A stretch of 64,000 bases of DNA from Acetobacteraceae bacterium (GTDB taxonomy: Bacteria; Pseudomonadota; Alphaproteobacteria; Acetobacterales; Acetobacteraceae), in contig CANGNF010000004.1 of assembly GCA_947455205.1 (NCBI GenBank), positions 1 through 64,000 on the forward strand. The letters are read 5' to 3'. Made by a program: the position numbers and the translations under genes. Within the stretch, counting starts at the first letter, position 1. Every line of letters starts with the position of its first letter. Below, in pieces: positions 25,808 to 34,350 of the stretch. Under the pieces are notes generated by a model, which did not search any database, was not told where the DNA came from, and saw only the letters and a program-made list of their open reading frames with translations.

Positions 25808-26056
25808 TCAACCTTGCGCTGGCGCGGCGGCCACCAGCGAGCCCGGCAGCGGCGCCGCGCCGGTGGTGGCCAGCAGGCCGACATGGTCCAGCAGGTCCAG
25901 CGCGGTCCAGACCGCATCCGCCGGGCAGCCCAGCCGGGCGGCGATGTGGCCGACCGGCGTGGCGCCGTCGGCGGCACGCCAGACCTGCAGCAGCAGGCCG
26001 TGCAGCGTAGCGGAGGAGCCCTTGGCCAGGGGAAACCGGCTCATGGCCTGGATCAT
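25808..26056 (-). CDS. Small PqqD-like/winged-helix protein next to a radical SAM gene
   Basis: This 82-residue reading frame looks coding: SRFPLAKGSSATLHGLLLQVW is followed by RAADGATPVGHIAARLGCPAD and AVWTALDLLDHVGLL. That order (Trp, D-G-x-x-x-V-x-x-I-A-x-x-L, then a long helix ending G-L-L) is the PqqD/RiPP-recognition pattern, although generic winged helices look similar. It lies 104 bases downstream of the radical SAM gene on the same strand, the usual partner of PqqD-like proteins. The start is uncertain: ATG 26056 is shown, a GTG at 26095 and an internal ATG at 26044 are alternatives. Assignment to the recognition-element family is inference. Confidence 0.55.
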   Translation of the reverse strand: MIQAMSRFPLAKGSSATLHGLLLQVWRAADGATPVGHIAARLGCPADAVWTALDLLDHVGLLATTGAAPLPGSLVAAAPAQG

Positions 26057-26160
26057 GGCGTCATCATGCAGTGCAGCATGACCGGAGTTTTCCACAGTCG
26101 GTCCGCCAGCGGCAAGGCCGCCGCGCGGGCCGCGCTTCACGCTTGGCAACAATGGCGCGG

Positions 26161-27099
26161 TTATCGCGAGCAGGAAGCGCCGCCCAGCACGCAGAACCTG
26201 GCGCAATGCGGGTGGTTCAGCTGCACCGGGCGGGCGGCCTCGGCCAGGGTGGCGCCCAGCTCGAAGGCGGGGTCGTAGGGCAGCAGGGTGCAGGCGACCA
26301 GGGCCGGGGCGGCGGCGCCCTTCCGCTTCACCAGCATGCGGGCGCTGGCGCACATCAGGCTGTCCGGGCTCTTCTTCAGGATCCCCCAGCACGCGGTGGT
26401 GATCTCCGGCACGTCCACCCGGGCGTCCATCTCGGGGAACAGCATCAGCGCCACCGGGTCCTGGGCGTCCACCGGGATGGCGTTCTCGGCGAAGAGCCGG
26501 GCGAAGCCGGCGCGGATGTCGGCCTCCGGCTCTCCGCCGAAGGCCAGGCGCCCGGCGACGTTGACGCTGAAGCCCTGCGCAGCCAGCCAGCGCAGCCCGT
26601 CCAGGCTGGCGGCGAAGCCCCCGGCGCCGCGCTCGGCGTCGTGGATCGCGGCGGCGTAGTGGTCCAGGCTGACCCGCAGCGTCAGGCCCTGGCGCGGCAG
26701 GGCCAGCAGGGCGGCGGCGTGGTTGCGCATGGGCTTCATGGCGTTGGTCAGCACCAGCGCCCGGTGGCCACGGCCCAGCACATCCGCCAGCATCGCCGGC
26801 AGGTCGCGGTTCAGGAAGGGCTCGCCACCGGTGAAGCCGACCTCCTGCAGCGGCAGCGCGGCGTCGCGCGCCTCGTCCAGCACCGCCGCCACCTCGGCGG
26901 CCGAGAGGTAGACCAGGGCGTCGTTGCGCGGGCTGCTCTCGATGTAGCAGTGGCTGCAGGTGATGTTGCACAGCGTCCCGGTATTGACCCAGAGCGTGGC
27001 CAGGCCGGTCAGCGCCACGCTGGCGCGGGTCTCGCCCCTGGCGGTGGTGAAGGGGTCCTGGAACTTGGCGGGGTCCAGCGTGCGGAACTCAACGGTCAA
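26161..27099 (-). CDS. Radical SAM enzyme of unknown substrate (TTG start)
   Basis: The 312-residue enzyme carries the radical SAM cluster motif CxxxCxxC in LCNITCSHCYIESSPRND (about residues 36-53) and the SAM-binding GFTGGEPFLN. Its C-terminal third has further Cys residues (ACWGIL, SLMCAS, VACTLL, HCARFCVLGGASCS), enough for an auxiliary cluster or disulfides. The sequence LTVEFRTLDPAKFQDPF begins at a TTG (27099) preceded by AAGGA. No ATG or GTG start is plausible because upstream codons leave the family pattern. The reaction is unknown. Neighbours are the PqqD-like gene downstream and the TPR-ATP-grasp gene 127 bases upstream. Confidence 0.88.
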   Translation of the reverse strand: MTVEFRTLDPAKFQDPFTTARGETRASVALTGLATLWVNTGTLCNITCSHCYIESSPRNDALVYLSAAEVAAVLDEARDAALPLQEVGFTGGEPFLNRDLPAMLADVLGRGHRALVLTNAMKPMRNHAAALLALPRQGLTLRVSLDHYAAAIHDAERGAGGFAASLDGLRWLAAQGFSVNVAGRLAFGGEPEADIRAGFARLFAENAIPVDAQDPVALMLFPEMDARVDVPEITTACWGILKKSPDSLMCASARMLVKRKGAAAPALVACTLLPYDPAFELGATLAEAARPVQLNHPHCARFCVLGGASCSR

Positions 27100-27226
27100 G
27101 CGGGGCTGTCCTTGGCTAATGGTAAGGCTTCGCCGTGGCCGCGCCGCCGGTTGCGGTGCAGTGTAGGGGCTGGCGGCGGCGCCGGGCCAGTGCCACCACC
27201 GCCGGCCCCGCCGCCGTTGCCCGTGG

Positions 27227-28807
27227 TCAGAGCAGGATTTCCCGCCCGCCGCGCGCCTCGTCGCGCTCGCCCGCCGCGTCGTGCACCAGCCGCACGAAGC
27301 CGCCTCGCCCCTCCCCCTCCAGCTGCCGTTCGCGCCGGCCGATATCGCCGCCAAGGTCGGCGGCGGTCTCGCCGGGGCGCAGCAGCGGGCCGGACATCAT
27401 CCGCGCCATGGCCAGGGCCACGCCGGCGTTGATGCGGCCGACCAGCGGCGGCGAGTCGGTCCAGGCCGGGTTGCGCTGTGCCTCGATCAGCCAGGGTCGC
27501 GCCTGGGCGTCCAGCAACACGTCCACGCCGAACAGCTTGGCGCCGATGCCACCGGCGGCGGTGGCGGCGGCCTGGCGGGCGAACAACCCCTCGGCCCGCA
27601 GCGCCAGCAGGAAGCCGCCGACCAGGCGGCCGATGGCGGTGAAGACCTGGTCGGCGTCGTGCCCATCCGCGGCAAGCTGGCGCAGATAGGCCCGCAGGCT
27701 CCAGATATGCCCCTCGTTCTCCGCCGTGGTGTCCTGGCTGACCCGCAGCAGCGGGTTGTCCCGGTGCAGCGCGGTGTTGGTGATGTGGATGTCCGGCTGG
27801 TCCAGCCAGCCTTCCTGCTGCCGGTAGGGGCGCGGGGCGAAGCGGACGATGCCGTCGTCGTAGACGTAGCAGCGCAGCGGCTGGGCCGAGGTGACCAGGC
27901 CGTAGATGCGGAGATGCGCCTTGCGGCCCTGCACCAGGTAGGGCGGGTGGATGTAGGGCTGCACCACCGCGCCCCTGGACGCCCCAGGGGTAGCGAGCGG
28001 TTGGGCCAGGAAGGGCGCCAGATCCTGCGTCAGGCGGATGGCTTGGCCACCCTGGCCGTCGCGCGGCTTGACGATGAAGACCGCGCCCGCCGGCTGCCGC
28101 GCCGCATGGGCGGCCAGCGCCGCGGCTTCGTCGGGCAGCAGGAAGCTGGGCGGAAACCGCAGCGCGTGGCCGCCGGCCTGGCCCCGGGACGCCAGCAGCT
28201 GGCCGAGCCGGCCCTTGTCCGCCACCAGCGCCCATTCGTGCCAGTCGAAGCTGGTGCCCTGGCGTTGCAGGTCATTCGCCGCCGCCACGGGCGTGGCCTG
28301 CAGCAGCGCCAGCAACTCGTGCGCGCGGGCATCGGCGTCCTCGATTCGCCCCAGGCTGCGCAGCGCGCGGATTTCCGCCTGCAGGCCGAAGCCGCGCAGG
28401 CTGCCGCCGGGGGCCGCCCGCTCGCGCAGCGTGCGGAAGCGGTCCAGCGCCTCCGCCGGCCGGCCGAGCCGATGCAGCAGCACCCCCGCCAGCACCAGCG
28501 ACTGGTCGTCCGGCGCGGCGCGGTGCAGCCGCTCGAAGCCCGCCAGCGCGGCCGGCAGGTCGCCCTGGTACAGCGCGCAGAAGGCCAGGCGCAGCTGCGG
28601 CAGCCGGGCGTGCGGCTGCAACGCCTGCGCCGCGCGGTACTGCGGCTCCGCCTCGGTGAATTCCTGCGCGCGGGCGTGGGTGTCGCCCAGCAGCAGCCGG
28701 GCCTCGACCGAGCGGGGCAGCGCCTGCACCAGGCCGCGCAGCACGCGCTTGGCGCTGATGATGTCGTATTCGATCAGGTAGCGCAGATCGTCGCTCAACC
28801 CGGCCAT
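27227..28807 (-). CDS. TPR protein with tubulin-tyrosine-ligase-like ATP-grasp domain
   Basis: The 526-residue protein has an N-terminal helical-repeat region (about 1-200, TPR-like helices such as QALPRSVEARLLLGDTHARA). A TTL-type ATP-grasp domain follows at about 225-480: VFIVKPRDGQGGQAIRL, VVQPYIHPPYLVQGRKAHLR, HITNTALHRDN and KLFGVDVLLDAQARPWLIEA. The last, metal-binding strand reads Glu-Ala-Gln-Arg-Asn instead of the usual Glu-x-Asn. Family members ligate an amino acid to a protein or peptide carboxylate using ATP. The TPR part suggests a protein partner. ATG 28807 was chosen because 57 upstream in-frame codons are low-complexity. The substrate is unknown. Confidence 0.87.
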   Translation of the reverse strand: MAGLSDDLRYLIEYDIISAKRVLRGLVQALPRSVEARLLLGDTHARAQEFTEAEPQYRAAQALQPHARLPQLRLAFCALYQGDLPAALAGFERLHRAAPDDQSLVLAGVLLHRLGRPAEALDRFRTLRERAAPGGSLRGFGLQAEIRALRSLGRIEDADARAHELLALLQATPVAAANDLQRQGTSFDWHEWALVADKGRLGQLLASRGQAGGHALRFPPSFLLPDEAAALAAHAARQPAGAVFIVKPRDGQGGQAIRLTQDLAPFLAQPLATPGASRGAVVQPYIHPPYLVQGRKAHLRIYGLVTSAQPLRCYVYDDGIVRFAPRPYRQQEGWLDQPDIHITNTALHRDNPLLRVSQDTTAENEGHIWSLRAYLRQLAADGHDADQVFTAIGRLVGGFLLALRAEGLFARQAAATAAGGIGAKLFGVDVLLDAQARPWLIEAQRNPAWTDSPPLVGRINAGVALAMARMMSGPLLRPGETAADLGGDIGRRERQLEGEGRGGFVRLVHDAAGERDEARGGREILL

Positions 28808-29064
28808 CGGCGCCTGCGCCCCCTGAACGCCTGGAGCATGGCCCGGGGTGGCGGACCAGGCTGCTGCCTCGGTTCGGACGACCGACCTGCCCGCGCCGGC
28901 GCTGCCGTCGCCGCGGGCTGGGCGCCCGGCGCCGATGCTATCAAGCCGGCCGGCATCGTAACAGTACGGTTCTCGCAACCGGCGAGCGGGCCGTTTGGCG
29001 CCCTCCCCCTGGCCGGGTGGCGCGGCGTTGTGGCATCACGGGGCCTCGCCACGGAGCCGCCGCC

Positions 29065-29457
29065 ATGTCCGATACCACCATCTTCCACAACCCCGGGTGC
29101 AGCCAGTCCCGCTACGCCCTGGCGACGCTGCGGGCCGCCGGCCTGCAGCCGCGCGTGGTGGAGTACCTGAAGACCCCGCCCAGCCGGGCCGAGGTGATGG
29201 CGCTGGTGACCGCCGCCGGGCTGACGCTGCACGCCGCGCTGCGCGAGAAGAACACCCCCTACGCCGAGCTGGGGCTGGGCGACCCGACCCTGTCCGACGA
29301 GGTGCTGCTGGACGCGATAGAGCAGCACCCGGTGCTGCTGCAGCGGCCCTTCGTGGTGACGCCGCTGGGCACCGCGCTGTGCCGGCCGAAGGAGAAGGTG
29401 CTGGAACTGCTGACCCCGGCGCAGCGCGCGGCGGTGGCGGCGGCGACCGGCGGCTGA
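29065..29457 (+). CDS. arsC: Arsenate reductase, glutaredoxin-dependent ArsC family
   Basis: The 130-residue protein has the ArsC pattern: redox Cys12 in IFHNPGCSQSRYAL, the arginine segment ALREKNTPYAELGL, and FVVTPLGTALCRPKEKVLELL, whose Arg corresponds to an arsenate ligand. It should reduce arsenate to arsenite with glutathione/glutaredoxin. There is no arsB, arsH or ArsR-type regulator nearby, so a role outside arsenic resistance cannot be excluded. ATG 29065 begins the conserved first strand, and the 16 codons before it are unrelated. The 257 bases upstream of the gene (28808-29064) show no other gene. Confidence 0.9.
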   Translation: MSDTTIFHNPGCSQSRYALATLRAAGLQPRVVEYLKTPPSRAEVMALVTAAGLTLHAALREKNTPYAELGLGDPTLSDEVLLDAIEQHPVLLQRPFVVTPLGTALCRPKEKVLELLTPAQRAAVAAATGG

Positions 29458-29560
29458 TCCACGCCAGCGGCGACGAAGGTCGCTGGAGCGATATCCGTTC
29501 CGATGGAATCATCAGGACGGATTTCTTGCCCTGGTTTCAACAAGTTGTAGAGCACGAAAC

Positions 29561-29576
29561 GCGCCCGGCAGGGCGC
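29561..29576. terminator. Small hairpin between convergent genes
   Basis: GCGCCC and GGGCGC pair around GGCA, and flanking GCAC/GTGC can extend the stem with a bulge. It lies between arsC (plus strand, ends 29457) and the GNAT gene (minus strand, ends 29585), where a shared terminator is expected. There is no T-run. Confidence 0.35.
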
Positions 29577-29584
29577 ACGGTGCT

Positions 29585-30028
29585 TTAGCCCAGGCGCTTG
29601 CTCATGTGGACCACGGTGCCGGCGGGCACCACCTCCTCGCGGTCCAGCGCGTAGCCCAGGCGGCGATACAGCGCGATGTTCGTGGTGAAGCGGGCATTGG
29701 TGTAGAGCCGCACCTCGGCATGGCCGAGCCCGGCGGCCACCGCCTCCACCCGCGCCAGCAGCGCGCGGCCGAGACCCTGGCCCTGCCAGGCCGGCGCGAC
29801 CGCGACATTCTCCAGCAGCAGGTGGTCGGGCCGGGGGATCATCTCCGCCAGGCCGGCCAGCGCGCCGTCCCGGTACAGCAACTCGACCAGGTGGTCGCGC
29901 ACGGCGCGGTCGTAATCGGCGCCCATCGGCTTCGGCTCGCGGCCGATCAGCGGCACCCATCTGGCGTAGGCGCTGCGGGTCAGGTCGCGCACGGCGGCGG
30001 CGTCGGCCGGCGTGGCGCGGCGGAACAC
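29585..30028 (-). CDS. GNAT family N-acetyltransferase linked to cydDC (GTG start)
   Basis: The 147-residue protein has the GNAT fold. The acetyl-CoA loop is APAWQGQGLGRALLARVEAVA (about 82-102) and the closing strand includes NIALYRRLGYALDREE. It begins at GTG 30028, one base after the cydC stop, so it belongs to the cydDC transcription unit. The substrate is not predictable. No functional tie between this acetyltransferase and cytochrome bd assembly is known to me. Confidence 0.88.
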   Translation of the reverse strand: MFRRATPADAAAVRDLTRSAYARWVPLIGREPKPMGADYDRAVRDHLVELLYRDGALAGLAEMIPRPDHLLLENVAVAPAWQGQGLGRALLARVEAVAAGLGHAEVRLYTNARFTTNIALYRRLGYALDREEVVPAGTVVHMSKRLG

Positions 30029-30029
30029 G

Positions 30030-31661
30030 CTACCCCGCCGCGGTCAGCAGCCGGCCGCCAGCCAGGCGCAGCACGCGCTGCGGCTTTTCCACCCCGGTCA
30101 GGCGGTGGGTGATGAGGATGACGGTGCGGCCCTCGGTGCTGTGTTCCAGCGTGCTGAGGAAGGCGCGCTCGGTCGCCGCGTCCAGGCCGGCGGTGGGTTC
30201 GTCCAGGATCAGGATGGGCGCGGCAGAGAGCAGCACCCGCGCCAGCGCGATGCGCCGGGCCTGGCCGCCGGAAAGCCGGGCGCCGGCCTCGCCGCATTGC
30301 GTCTCCAGCCCGTCCGGCAGGGCGTGCACCAACTCGGCGATGCCGGCGCGGTCCAGCGCGCGCCACAGCGCGGCGTCGGGCGCCAGCGGCGCGGCGATGC
30401 GCAGGTTGGCGGCGATGCTGTCGTCGAACAGCCGGGCGTGCTGGGTCAGGCAGGTGATCCGGTGGCGGACATCCTCGCCCGGCAGGGTGGCGAGGTCGGT
30501 GCCACCCAGCGTGATGCTGCCGGCCTGGGCCTGGGCCAGCTTCAGCAGCAGCGCCACCAGGGACGACTTGCCGGCGCCGGACTGGCCGAGGATGGCGATG
30601 CGGCTGCCTTCCGGCAGGTCCAGGTCCAGCCCTTGCAATACCGGCGGGCGGTCGGGCGACCAGCGGAACTCGACGCCCTTGAGGCTGAGCGCGAAGCCCT
30701 CGGGCTGCATCGGCAGGCCGCGCGGGTTGGGCACCGGTGGGTCCTGGTCGGCGGCCTGGAACAGCCGGCGGGCGCTGGCGGCGGCGGCGGCCAGGGCGGC
30801 ACCGGCGCGCGGCATGGCGCCCAGCGGCTCGGCGGCGGCCAGCGCCAGGAACAGCGCGGCGATGGCAAGCGCGACCTCGCCACCGGCAAGCCCCCAGGCC
30901 AGCGCGCCCAGCAGCGCGCCCTGCGCCAACAGGCCGCCGCCGGCGCCCGCCAGGGCGGTGCGCCAATGCAGCGCGTGCTGGGTGCGGACCAAGTTGGCGC
31001 CGGCCTGGTCCACCGCGGCCAGGGCGCGGCCCTCCGCATTGGCGGCCAGGGTGTCCTCCAGCCCCGTCAGCGGGTCCACCACGGCGGCGCGCAGCGACCC
31101 CTGGGCCTCGGCCAGGGCGGTGCCGGCACGGGCGGCGGCGGGGGCCAGCAGCAGCGGCAGCAGCAGCGCCAGCAGCAGGGGCAGGCCTAGCATCAGCGCC
31201 AGCAACGGCGCGCCGGCCAGCACCACGGCCACCGCCAGCACGGCGGCCAGCGCGGCGGCGGCGGGCACCAGGGCGCGCAGGTACAGGCCGTCTAGCGCCT
31301 CCACATCCGTGACCATGCGGCCCAGCAGGTCGCCGGCACGGTTGAGGCCGAGGCCGGTCGGCAGGCGTTCCGCCAGGCGGCGGAAGAACCAGACGCGGGT
31401 ATCCGCCAGGGCGCGGAAGGTGGCGGCGTGGGTCAGCATGCGCTCCGCCCAGCGCAGCGCCGGGCGCAGCAGGATCAGCGGGCGCAGCCACAGCAGGGCC
31501 AGCGTGGCGCCACCGGCCAGCGCGGCGGCGGCGCCCTGCCCGGCCAGGCCCAGCAGCGCCAGCCCGGCCAGCATGGCCAACACCGAGACGCCGGCACCGG
31601 CCAGCAGCCACCAGCGGCGGCTGTGCCACAGCGACAGGACGCGGGCGAGATCGCTCCACAT
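30030..31661 (-). CDS. cydC: CydC-type ABC transporter (cytochrome bd assembly)
   Basis: The 543-residue half-transporter has about six membrane helices (residues 15-290) and an ATPase domain from about 335: Walker A GQSGAGKSSLVALL, signature LSGGQARRIALARVLL, Walker B ILILDEPTAGLD, and the switch His in LITHRL. It pairs with the CydD product encoded four bases upstream. CydDC is required for cytochrome bd oxidase assembly and has been linked to export of reduced thiols and to haem handling. ATG 31661 starts just before the first helix, and the 34 codons upstream are Pro/Arg-rich and overlap the cydD end. cydAB is not in the window. Confidence 0.92.
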   Translation of the reverse strand: MWSDLARVLSLWHSRRWWLLAGAGVSVLAMLAGLALLGLAGQGAAAALAGGATLALLWLRPLILLRPALRWAERMLTHAATFRALADTRVWFFRRLAERLPTGLGLNRAGDLLGRMVTDVEALDGLYLRALVPAAAALAAVLAVAVVLAGAPLLALMLGLPLLLALLLPLLLAPAAARAGTALAEAQGSLRAAVVDPLTGLEDTLAANAEGRALAAVDQAGANLVRTQHALHWRTALAGAGGGLLAQGALLGALAWGLAGGEVALAIAALFLALAAAEPLGAMPRAGAALAAAAASARRLFQAADQDPPVPNPRGLPMQPEGFALSLKGVEFRWSPDRPPVLQGLDLDLPEGSRIAILGQSGAGKSSLVALLLKLAQAQAGSITLGGTDLATLPGEDVRHRITCLTQHARLFDDSIAANLRIAAPLAPDAALWRALDRAGIAELVHALPDGLETQCGEAGARLSGGQARRIALARVLLSAAPILILDEPTAGLDAATERAFLSTLEHSTEGRTVILITHRLTGVEKPQRVLRLAGGRLLTAAG

Positions 31662-31665
31662 GGCG

Positions 31666-33357
31666 CTAATCCCCCGCCGCGCGGGCCAGCGCCGCCGGGC
31701 GGCCGGCATCCAGCTCCAACACCCTGGGGAAGGCGGCGCGCAGCAGCGGCGAATGGCTGGCAATGACCACGGTGCGGCCGATGGCCAGGCGTTGCAGGCT
31801 CTCGATCACCTCGGCCTCGGTGGCGGGGTCCAGGTGGGCGGTGGGTTCGTCCAGCAGCACCAGCGGGCTGTTGCGCAGGAAGGCGCGGGCCAGCGCCACG
31901 CGCTGCGCCTGGCCGCCGGAAAGCCCCCAGCCGGCCTCGCCCATCAGCGTGTCCAGGCCGTCCGGCAGTTCCGCGGCGAAGTCAGTGACGCGGGCCGCCT
32001 TGGCGGCGGCCTCCACCTGGGCGTCGGTGGCGTCCGGCCGGGCGAAGCGGATGTTCTCCCGCAGGGTGGCGCGGAACAGGTGGGCGCGCTGGCCGACATA
32101 GGCCGAAAGCCGACGCAGCTCGGCCGGCTTCAGCGCCAGGATGTCGCGGCCATTGATGGCCAGGCGGCCGCTGTCGGCCGGCAGGAACCCCATCAGCAGG
32201 CGCAGCAGGCTGGTCTTGCCACTGCCGCTCGGCCCCCACAGCACCAGCGCCTCCCCGGCATTGACGTGGAAGGAGACGCCATCCAGCGCCGGGCCGCGCA
32301 GCGGGTCGTAGGTCAGGCGCAAATCCTGCGCGGTCAGCACCACCTTCAACGGCACTTCCTGCAGCAGCAGGCCCTGCGGTTCCGGCAGCGCCAGCAGCGG
32401 CGCCAGCGCGGCGGCGGCACCGCGGGCGCTCATCGCCTCATGGTACGCCGCCGAGAAGGCGCGCAGCGGCGCGAAGAAGGCGGGCACCAGCAGCAGCGGG
32501 AACAGCGACCCGCCCGGCCGCTGCCAGGCCATCAGCCCCAGCGCGGCGGCGGAAAGCAGCTCCAGCGCCACCGAGGACAGGAAGGCGACGCGCAGCACCT
32601 TCATGGTCCGGCGGCGCAGGTCGTCGGCGGCGACGCGCAGCGCCTCGGCCTCGTCATCCTGCCGGTTGAACAGCACGATCACCGGCAGGCCGCGCATCCG
32701 GTCCAGGAAGCGGCCGGACAGGCGGGACAGCGCGTCGAACTGGCGGCGGCTGGCCTGGGCGGCGCCGATGCCGGTGATGGCCTGCGCCACCGGCACCAGC
32801 AGCCCAGCGCCCAGCAGCAGCAGGCCGGCGTGCCAGTCCACGGCGGCGGCGGCGGCGGCAACGGTCAGCGGGCCGAGGATGGCCAGCGCGGCGGCCGGCA
32901 GCCAACGGGCAAAATAGCCGTCCAGCGCCTCCACCTGGTCCACCGCCAGCGCGGTGCGCTGGCCGACCGAGGTGGCGGCACCGGCGGCAGGCTTATCCAC
33001 GCCGCCGGCAGCGACGCGCTGGTCCCCGGCGTCCAGCAGCCGGGCGAAGACGCGGCGGCGCAGGCTGGCGCGGGCGGCGGCGCCGGCGGCCAGCTGCGCG
33101 CGTTCCTGCGCCAGGGAGAGCGCGGCCATCGCCACCGCCAGGCCCGCGGCGGCGGCGAGTTCCTGCCAGCCGGCGGCATCGCGCCCCAGCAGGGTGCCCA
33201 GCAGCCGGGCCAGCAGCCAGGCCTGGGCAATGCCGCAGCCGATGCCGGCCAGGCCCAGCAGCACAGGCGCCGCCACGCGGCCGCGCATGGCGCGGGCCTC
33301 GCGCTTCAGCAGCTGGGCGGCCGAGGCCTCCGGCGAGGCGGCGGAAGGTGAATCCAT
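31666..33357 (-). CDS. cydD: CydD-type ABC transporter (cytochrome bd assembly)
   Basis: The 563-residue partner of CydC has an ABC membrane domain at about 25-310 with the CydD-like segment AGAATSVGQRTALAVDQVEALDGY (here split by helices). The ATPase domain contains Walker A GPSGSGKTSLLRLL, signature [16 protein letters not shown], Walker B LVLLDEPTAHLD and switch His in VVIASHS. The order cydD then cydC matches other proteobacteria. ATG 33357 (MDSPSAAS) was chosen because 320 further upstream codons run through the divergent gene at 33448. The divergent space of 90 bases should carry both promoters. Confidence 0.91.
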   Translation of the reverse strand: MDSPSAASPEASAAQLLKREARAMRGRVAAPVLLGLAGIGCGIAQAWLLARLLGTLLGRDAAGWQELAAAAGLAVAMAALSLAQERAQLAAGAAARASLRRRVFARLLDAGDQRVAAGGVDKPAAGAATSVGQRTALAVDQVEALDGYFARWLPAAALAILGPLTVAAAAAAVDWHAGLLLLGAGLLVPVAQAITGIGAAQASRRQFDALSRLSGRFLDRMRGLPVIVLFNRQDDEAEALRVAADDLRRRTMKVLRVAFLSSVALELLSAAALGLMAWQRPGGSLFPLLLVPAFFAPLRAFSAAYHEAMSARGAAAALAPLLALPEPQGLLLQEVPLKVVLTAQDLRLTYDPLRGPALDGVSFHVNAGEALVLWGPSGSGKTSLLRLLMGFLPADSGRLAINGRDILALKPAELRRLSAYVGQRAHLFRATLRENIRFARPDATDAQVEAAAKAARVTDFAAELPDGLDTLMGEAGWGLSGGQAQRVALARAFLRNSPLVLLDEPTAHLDPATEAEVIESLQRLAIGRTVVIASHSPLLRAAFPRVLELDAGRPAALARAAGD

Positions 33358-33447
33358 GCGGCGCTGTTTAGGCCATCGGCGCGCCGCTGGCGACGGGGCG
33401 CGCGGCGGGTGCTTGCGGAAAGCGGCAGCGGCGGCAGATTGTGCGGC

Positions 33448-34350
33448 ATGACCGCACCGAAGCTTCCCACCCATGGCCGCTACCCCTACGCCCCCTGGCC
33501 TGGACGGCCGCGCTACAGCTGGCCCAATGGCGCGAAGCTGGCGCTGTACCTGGGGGTCAACCTGGAGCACTTCGCCTTCGGCGAGGGGCTGGGCGCCGAG
33601 CTGGCCGCCGGCGGGCCGCAGCCGGACGTGCTGAACTACGCCTGGCGGGACTACGGCAACCGCGTCGGCGGCTGGCGCCTGCTGGAACTGCTGGACGAGT
33701 TGGCGCTGCCGGCCACCGTACTGCTGAACACCGCCATGTACGACTACGCGCCGGAGCTGGTGGCGGCGCATCGCGCCCGCGGCGACGAGATGGCCGGGCA
33801 CGGCCGCACCAACAGCGAGCGCCAGAGCATCCTGGACGAGGGAGCCGAGCGGGCGCTGGTGGCCGAGAGCATCGCCGAGATGGCGCGGCAGGAGGGCCGG
33901 CCGCCGCGCGGCTGGCTCTCCCCCTGGATCGCCGAGAGCCGGACCACGCCGGACCTGCTGGCCGAGGCCGGGCTGGCCTATACGCTGAACTGGTGCATGG
34001 ACGACCAGCCGGTGTGGATGCGGACGCGCGGCGGCCGGCTGCTCAGCATTCCCTACCCGCAGGAGGCCAACGACATCCCGGCCATCGTCGGCCGCAAGGA
34101 TGGCGCCGACCAGTTCGCCGCCATGCTGCAGGACGACTTCGAGGAGCGGCTGGAGCAGGTGGCGCGCGACGGCATTCCGCAGGTGATGGGCGTGGCGCTG
34201 CACCCCTACATCATCGGCCAGCCGTATCGGCTGCGGGCGTTGCGGCGGGCGCTGCGGGCCATGCTGGAACGGCGGGACGCGGTTTGGGTTACAACGGCCG
34301 GCGGCATCTGCGACCACATGCTGGGCCTGCCGGAAGGAAGCATCGCATGA
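33448..34350 (+). CDS. Polysaccharide deacetylase-family protein (allantoinase/PuuE-like subgroup)
   Basis: The 300-residue protein belongs to the NodB-homology TIM-barrel group, in the subgroup that includes cyclic-imide hydrolase and metal-independent allantoinase. It begins RYPYAPWPGRPRYSWPNGAK, then LALYLGVNLEHFAFGEG, NYAWRDYGNRVGGWRLLELL, EMAGHGRTNSERQ and GWLSPWIAES. The canonical TFDDG metal motif of chitin deacetylases is absent and there is no signal peptide. Cytoplasmic hydrolysis of a ureide or amide is therefore likelier than cell-wall deacetylation. It overlaps the lipocalin gene by ATGA. The start at 33448 follows the family N-terminus. Confidence 0.88.
   Translation: MTAPKLPTHGRYPYAPWPGRPRYSWPNGAKLALYLGVNLEHFAFGEGLGAELAAGGPQPDVLNYAWRDYGNRVGGWRLLELLDELALPATVLLNTAMYDYAPELVAAHRARGDEMAGHGRTNSERQSILDEGAERALVAESIAEMARQEGRPPRGWLSPWIAESRTTPDLLAEAGLAYTLNWCMDDQPVWMRTRGGRLLSIPYPQEANDIPAIVGRKDGADQFAAMLQDDFEERLEQVARDGIPQVMGVALHPYIIGQPYRLRALRRALRAMLERRDAVWVTTAGGICDHMLGLPEGSIA

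Noticed and set aside
25808-26971. Single 387-codon gene covering the PqqD-like protein and part of the radical SAM gene
   Set aside because: Only the last 80-95 residues look protein-like. The rest is an Arg/Pro-rich shadow of the radical SAM gene.
29458-29584. Intrinsic terminator with U-tract after arsC
   Set aside because: Only a 6-bp stem without a following T-run is present, so termination here is possible but not demonstrated by sequence.
31666-34317. 883-codon CydD with a long N-terminal extension
   Set aside because: The extra 320 codons run antisense through the well-supported deacetylase-like gene. A normal CydD start with a typical first helix is at 33357.
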